Source of the DNA: Chryseobacterium turcicum
Lineage (GTDB): Bacteria > Bacteroidota > Bacteroidia > Flavobacteriales > Weeksellaceae
Direction: 5' to 3'
Length of the DNA: 64,000 bases
Assembly (NCBI RefSeq): GCF_021010565.1
Contig: NZ_JAJNAY010000001.1
Coordinates: 1,406,001 to 1,470,000 of the forward strand
A program made the position numbers and the translations under genes. Under the pieces are notes generated by a model. It was not told the DNA's origin. It saw only the letters and a program-made list of their open reading frames with translations, and made no database searches. This document shows positions 60,049 through 64,000 of the stretch, piece after piece; the stretch's first letter is position 1; each line of letters opens with the position of its first letter.

Positions 60049-63000
60049 ATGATGAAGTATATTACTCCTGATAATGAGATGGGAAGATTGAAAAAATTAG
60101 AATTTTTTCATCTCCTGAACTTAGGTAAAGACCCCCAATTTGATGTTTTTGCAGAGACTGCATGTTTGATTGCCGATTGTCCAGCTTCTTTAATTGCGAT
60201 TATGGAAAGTGAAACGCAGACCATCCAAAGCTGTATAGGTCTTGAAATTGATTCTGTAGAGCGCAAGAATACGGTTTGCCAGTATTCGATAGCAAGCGGA
60301 GAAGTGGTGATTATTAATGATACGCTTTTGGATGAGAGATCTAATAGCAACCCATTAATCTTGCAAGGAGGGATACGATTTTATGTAGGAATACCTTTTA
60401 TTGACGAAGAAGGCTTTGCATTAGGAACACTTTGCGTGATCGACTATAAGCCTAGAACAATAACAGAGAGTCAGATTACAGCACTCAAAAAGCTTTCAGA
60501 TGTTATTTTGAATCTTTTAAAGGTAAAGAGAAAGACAATTTATGCAGAGTATTTTCAGCAGCTCTTCAATATATCCAATAATCTGATTTGTGTTTTAAAT
60601 GACGAATTGAAGCTTAAAGATTTCAATCCTGTAGTAGAAAAAATATTTTCTTTAAAGAAAAAAGAAGCGATTGGGTTTGGTTTCGACCAGGTTTTTGGTG
60701 AAGATAATGAAGAGCTTTCAAAGCTTAAAAACTTTCCAGAGAATGGTCAGGAAGTATCTTTTACTACTTCTACACTCATTGAAGACGGTAGTTCTGTGAC
60801 GATAGAATGGTTATTGAAGCCAAATCAGGAAATTTCTGAAGTTTTCTGTTTCGGAATCAACATTACCGAACAAATAGAGGAAAAACGCCAGTTGGAAAGC
60901 TCGGAGAGACGCTTCAGAAGCTTCTTTGAAAACGCTATCGGTTTGATGAGTATGCATGATATGGAAGGCAATATTCTCGCTGTTAATGAAAAAGGGAGAG
61001 AAACATTACAATATTCTATAGATGAAGTAAAAGATTTAAACCTTAGAGATCTTGTTCCTGAGCATAGGTGGCCTTTTTTAAACCAATATCTTGATCGGAT
61101 TAATAAAAATAAGGAGGATTTCGGAACCATGATTCTGAAGGCAAAGAATGGGGTAGAGCACATCTGGATGTACCACAATCTTGTTGAGATAGATGAGGAA
61201 GGAAAGCCTTACATAGTGAGCACTGCATTGAACGTCACCGAAAGAATGACCTTAGAGAAAGATTTGATTCACACAAAAAAAATGCTGGAGCAGACAAGTT
61301 CTGTAGCTCAAGTAGGAGGCTGGGAAGTAAATTTAAAAAAAGACACTGTATTCTGGTCTCAAAGTACCAAAGAAATTCATAAGATAAGTAACGATTTTCA
61401 GCCTAACTTAGAAAATGCTATTGGTTTTTATAAAGAAGATAGCAGAGAAAGAGTTAAATTTTTATTCAACAGAGCGGTAACAGAAGGAATTCCGTATGAT
61501 GATGAATTTCAGCTGGTGCGTAATGATGGTGTTACAATCTGGGTTAGGGTAAAAGGAATTCCGGAATTTGAAAATGGTGTTTGCATCAGGGTTTTCGGGA
61601 TAATTCAGGATATTGATGTTTTCAAAAATATGTTTCTGGATATTGCTAAAAAAGAAGCAATGATGCAGTCGTTTGTAACGTATGTTCCCGTTGCAGTGGC
61701 AATGTTTGATAAAGACCTTAATTATATTTCAGTAAGCAGCAGATGGAAAGATGAATTCGAAATGAATGAGGCTGACATTATAGGAAAGAATATTTTTGTT
61801 GTATCACCAGACATTCCTGAAGAACGAAAGGAAATTTATCGTGATGCTTTGCAAGGTAAAACTTATATCAATGAAGATCTTGCAATCAGTATTGAAGGCA
61901 AAGAAGAAATTCAGCATTTCGACTTTAAGGTGGGGCCATGGTATCTTTCAGATAACGAAATCGGAGGGGTGATTGTGTCTGTACAAAATAGTACCAATTC
62001 TGTACACACCAACGAAGAGCTTAAAAATGCAAAAAAAATGGCTGATATTGCAAGTAAAGCAAAATCAGAGTTCCTTGCGAATATGAGTCATGAGATACGC
62101 ACACCTCTCAATGGAGTGATTGGCTTCTCAGATCTTCTTTTGAGAACTCCTCTTAACGATATTCAGACCCAGTATCTTAATTATATTAATGAATCGGGGG
62201 AAAACCTCTTGAGCATTATTAATGATATTCTTGATTTTTCTAAAATAGAATCCGGTAAAATGGATCTTCTGATCGAGAAAAGTGACGTTTATGACATCGT
62301 AAGTCAGGTTATTAATGTGATTCTGTATCAGTCTCAGAAAAAAAATATAGAACTCCTTCTTAATATAGAGCAAGGGCTTCCAAAAACTCTGTTACTTGAT
62401 GAATCGAGATTAAAGCAAATTCTTATCAACCTTCTGGGGAATGCCGTAAAGTTCACGGAACAAGGCGAGATTGAGCTTAAAGTAGAAAAACTCAGCATGG
62501 ATGATAGCAATATCGTTTTGCGATTTTCTGTAAGAGATACAGGAATTGGTATTCCCATCGAAAAGCAAAAACATATTTTTGATGCTTTCACTCAGGAAAA
62601 CAGCTCTATCAGCAAGCGTTACGGAGGAACCGGTCTCGGTCTTACCATCTCAAACAATATTCTTGGTTATATGGGAAGTCATTTGTCATTGATCAGCACC
62701 CCTGAGAAAGGTTCGGTATTTTTCTTCGACATTGAAATTCCTTATGAAATATCAGAATTGAAAGAAGAAGACGAACTTACTATAGAAAAAGTGCTTGTAG
62801 TAGATGATAATGAAGCCAACAGAATCATCCTTCAACATATGCTTAGCTATAAAAATATAGAAGCTACACTGGCTGCCAACGGAATGGAAGCTTTACAGAT
62901 ACTGCTGAAAGGTGAACATTTTGATGTGATATTGATGGATTATCATATGCCGGTAATTTCCGGATTAGAAACCATTGACAAGATCAAAGAGCTATTTAAT

Positions 63001-63957
63001 GAGCGAAATGAGACTTCACCATTGGTCATTCTTCATACTTCTTCAGAGGAGCACGATGTCATTAATTCTTTCCGGAAGGAAGATAATTCTTATTTCCTTT
63101 TAAAGCCTATTAAATCTGATGATCTTTATAAAACACTCAGACGTGTGGCACAAAATAATGTGACAGAAGTTGTGGCTCTGGAGCATTCTGAAGAAGATGA
63201 GTTTTCTTTTATGAAAGAGCTTGAAGTACTCTTAGTAGACGATAACCAGGTAAATATGGTGTTGAATAATAAAATGATGAGATCGCTTACACCTGATGCT
63301 AACCTTACAGAGGCGGTAAACGGCCTTGAAGCTTTGGAAAAATGTAAGAAAAAAGTTTTTTCTATTATTCTGATGGATGTACAGATGCCGATGATGAATG
63401 GTATTGAAGCTACACAGCAAATCCGTCTCTTACCCGAATATAAAAACGTACCCATCATTGGGGTTACAGCAGGAAATGTCTTGGGCGAAAAAGAAAAATG
63501 TCTGGAATCGGGAATGAACGATTTTCTACCAAAACCTTTGCGACAGACAGATCTTTCAGAAATGCTCAAAAAATATATTGCCATTAAAGAAGATAAAAGT
63601 GTTGAAGCAGAAACTGAAATATTAACTGGGAAATACATCAATATGAATATGCTGAATGAGCAGATTGGTGATGATGACGATTTCAAAAAAATATTTTTAA
63701 ACCTTGTCATTAACGAGCTTGTCCAGACAGAGAGTAATATTGCAACCACAGCAGCAGAAAAAAATGGGAACGATACCAAAATGATTCTTCATAAGCTTAA
63801 AGGCACTGCCGGAACTGCTGGCCTTTTCAGGCTTTCAGAATGTGCATTAAGATGGGAAAAAATAGCAGATGAAAATATAGATTTTTCAGCTATGGAGAAA
63901 GAAATAAAAGAAGAACTAACAATAGGATTAAATATTATAAAAAGTTTAGTAAAATAA
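60049..63957 (+). CDS. Hybrid sensor histidine kinase 2 (GAF-PAS repeats-HisKA-HATPase-REC-REC-HPt)
   Basis: 1302 residues from the ATG at 60049 (MMKYITPDNEMGRLKKLEFF). No membrane helix is visible, so it is probably cytosolic. A GAF domain covers about 15-165 (FAETACLIADCPASLIAIME, IPFIDEEGFALGTLCVID). Four PAS-like domains follow to about residue 650. HisKA has His681 in NMSHEIRTPLNG; HATPase, receivers with Asp964 and Asp1110, and HPt His1248 in LHKLKGTAG complete it. Its last 870 residues parallel hybrid kinase 1. It is divergent from the redox operon and may control it through an unlinked regulator. Confidence 0.92.
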   Translation: MMKYITPDNEMGRLKKLEFFHLLNLGKDPQFDVFAETACLIADCPASLIAIMESETQTIQSCIGLEIDSVERKNTVCQYSIASGEVVIINDTLLDERSNSNPLILQGGIRFYVGIPFIDEEGFALGTLCVIDYKPRTITESQITALKKLSDVILNLLKVKRKTIYAEYFQQLFNISNNLICVLNDELKLKDFNPVVEKIFSLKKKEAIGFGFDQVFGEDNEELSKLKNFPENGQEVSFTTSTLIEDGSSVTIEWLLKPNQEISEVFCFGINITEQIEEKRQLESSERRFRSFFENAIGLMSMHDMEGNILAVNEKGRETLQYSIDEVKDLNLRDLVPEHRWPFLNQYLDRINKNKEDFGTMILKAKNGVEHIWMYHNLVEIDEEGKPYIVSTALNVTERMTLEKDLIHTKKMLEQTSSVAQVGGWEVNLKKDTVFWSQSTKEIHKISNDFQPNLENAIGFYKEDSRERVKFLFNRAVTEGIPYDDEFQLVRNDGVTIWVRVKGIPEFENGVCIRVFGIIQDIDVFKNMFLDIAKKEAMMQSFVTYVPVAVAMFDKDLNYISVSSRWKDEFEMNEADIIGKNIFVVSPDIPEERKEIYRDALQGKTYINEDLAISIEGKEEIQHFDFKVGPWYLSDNEIGGVIVSVQNSTNSVHTNEELKNAKKMADIASKAKSEFLANMSHEIRTPLNGVIGFSDLLLRTPLNDIQTQYLNYINESGENLLSIINDILDFSKIESGKMDLLIEKSDVYDIVSQVINVILYQSQKKNIELLLNIEQGLPKTLLLDESRLKQILINLLGNAVKFTEQGEIELKVEKLSMDDSNIVLRFSVRDTGIGIPIEKQKHIFDAFTQENSSISKRYGGTGLGLTISNNILGYMGSHLSLISTPEKGSVFFFDIEIPYEISELKEEDELTIEKVLVVDDNEANRIILQHMLSYKNIEATLAANGMEALQILLKGEHFDVILMDYHMPVISGLETIDKIKELFNERNETSPLVILHTSSEEHDVINSFRKEDNSYFLLKPIKSDDLYKTLRRVAQNNVTEVVALEHSEEDEFSFMKELEVLLVDDNQVNMVLNNKMMRSLTPDANLTEAVNGLEALEKCKKKVFSIILMDVQMPMMNGIEATQQIRLLPEYKNVPIIGVTAGNVLGEKEKCLESGMNDFLPKPLRQTDLSEMLKKYIAIKEDKSVEAETEILTGKYINMNMLNEQIGDDDDFKKIFLNLVINELVQTESNIATTAAEKNGNDTKMILHKLKGTAGTAGLFRLSECALRWEKIADENIDFSAMEKEIKEELTIGLNIIKSLVK

Positions 63958-64000
63958 AATCAAAAGCTATATTCATTTTAATTGCTGCTAAAAGATTTTT

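Noticed and set aside
63126..63779. 217-residue minus-strand ORF
   Set aside because: It lies wholly within the receiver and HPt part of hybrid kinase 2, has the Ser/Phe/Leu-rich make-up of an antisense shadow, and shows no motif.

Overview
The window is chromosomal DNA of a low-GC member of the Bacteroidota, most likely a flavobacterium of the Chryseobacterium group (family Weeksellaceae). Grounds: a LpxC-FabZ fusion; a PorX-type regulator and two proteins with type IX secretion (T9SS) C-terminal signals; a one-protein hybrid two-component system with an AraC output; an ISAon1-like transposase remnant; and many genes preceded by the Bacteroidota -7 promoter element TAnnTTTG, mostly without strong Shine-Dalgarno sites. 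The genus is inferred; no rRNA or tRNA gene was seen.

Layout. 1-8939: the distal part of a surface-polysaccharide (O-antigen or capsule) cluster, very AT-rich, with sugar epimerases, five glycosyltransferase-type enzymes, a Wzy/EpsG-like polymerase, a phosphoglycosyl transferase and RfbC, closed by a terminator. 9050-13689: rimO, a 38-codon membrane peptide, two tandemly duplicated RlpA-like secreted proteins, exonuclease III and a MliC-like lipoprotein. 13848-20670: a 1280-residue hybrid sensor/regulator, a LamG protein with a T9SS signal, and porX. 20919-28486: an HD phosphohydrolase, the lipid A operon lpxD-lpxC/fabZ-lpxA, a small secreted protein, efp, a second divergent LpxD-like acyltransferase and sucD. 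28504-33917: an outer-membrane barrel, an ABC-2 exporter, a tiny T9SS-signal protein, hemB and an unrecognised 242-residue protein. 34160-41570: cobalamin adenosyltransferase, thiamine diphosphokinase, a phosphatase lipoprotein, arginine decarboxylase, a HAD phosphatase, agmatinase (arginine to putrescine), an Ada-like repair regulator and AlkB. 41674-46145: an exported CocE/S15 hydrolase, an IS remnant, two tandem 181-residue secreted proteins plus the stub of a third, and a frameshifted ORF.

46465-63957 is the most unusual part. Two paralogous hybrid histidine kinases (PAS, HisKA, HATPase, REC, REC, HPt) flank a six-gene minus-strand operon, 51473-59415. It encodes a sugar-dehydrogenase-type small subunit, a GMC flavoprotein, a ferritin-like protein of the VioB/RebD N-terminal type, a 515-residue protein that may hold a lipocalin-like barrel, an acetoacetate-decarboxylase-fold protein and a lipoprotein with one c-type heme site. 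I know of no described pathway with this composition; it is the best candidate here for an undescribed oxidative system.

Intergenic DNA is rich in dispersed palindromes: two roughly 130-140 bp nested hairpins, paired AACCTTGnCAAGGTT palindromes at two sites, GGGCTTTAGCCC-type hairpins, a REP-like element, and an 8-fold TTCTAAC heptamer array that ends exactly at a stop codon. Coordinates and starts were read by eye. Family assignments rest on recognised motifs, not on database searches.
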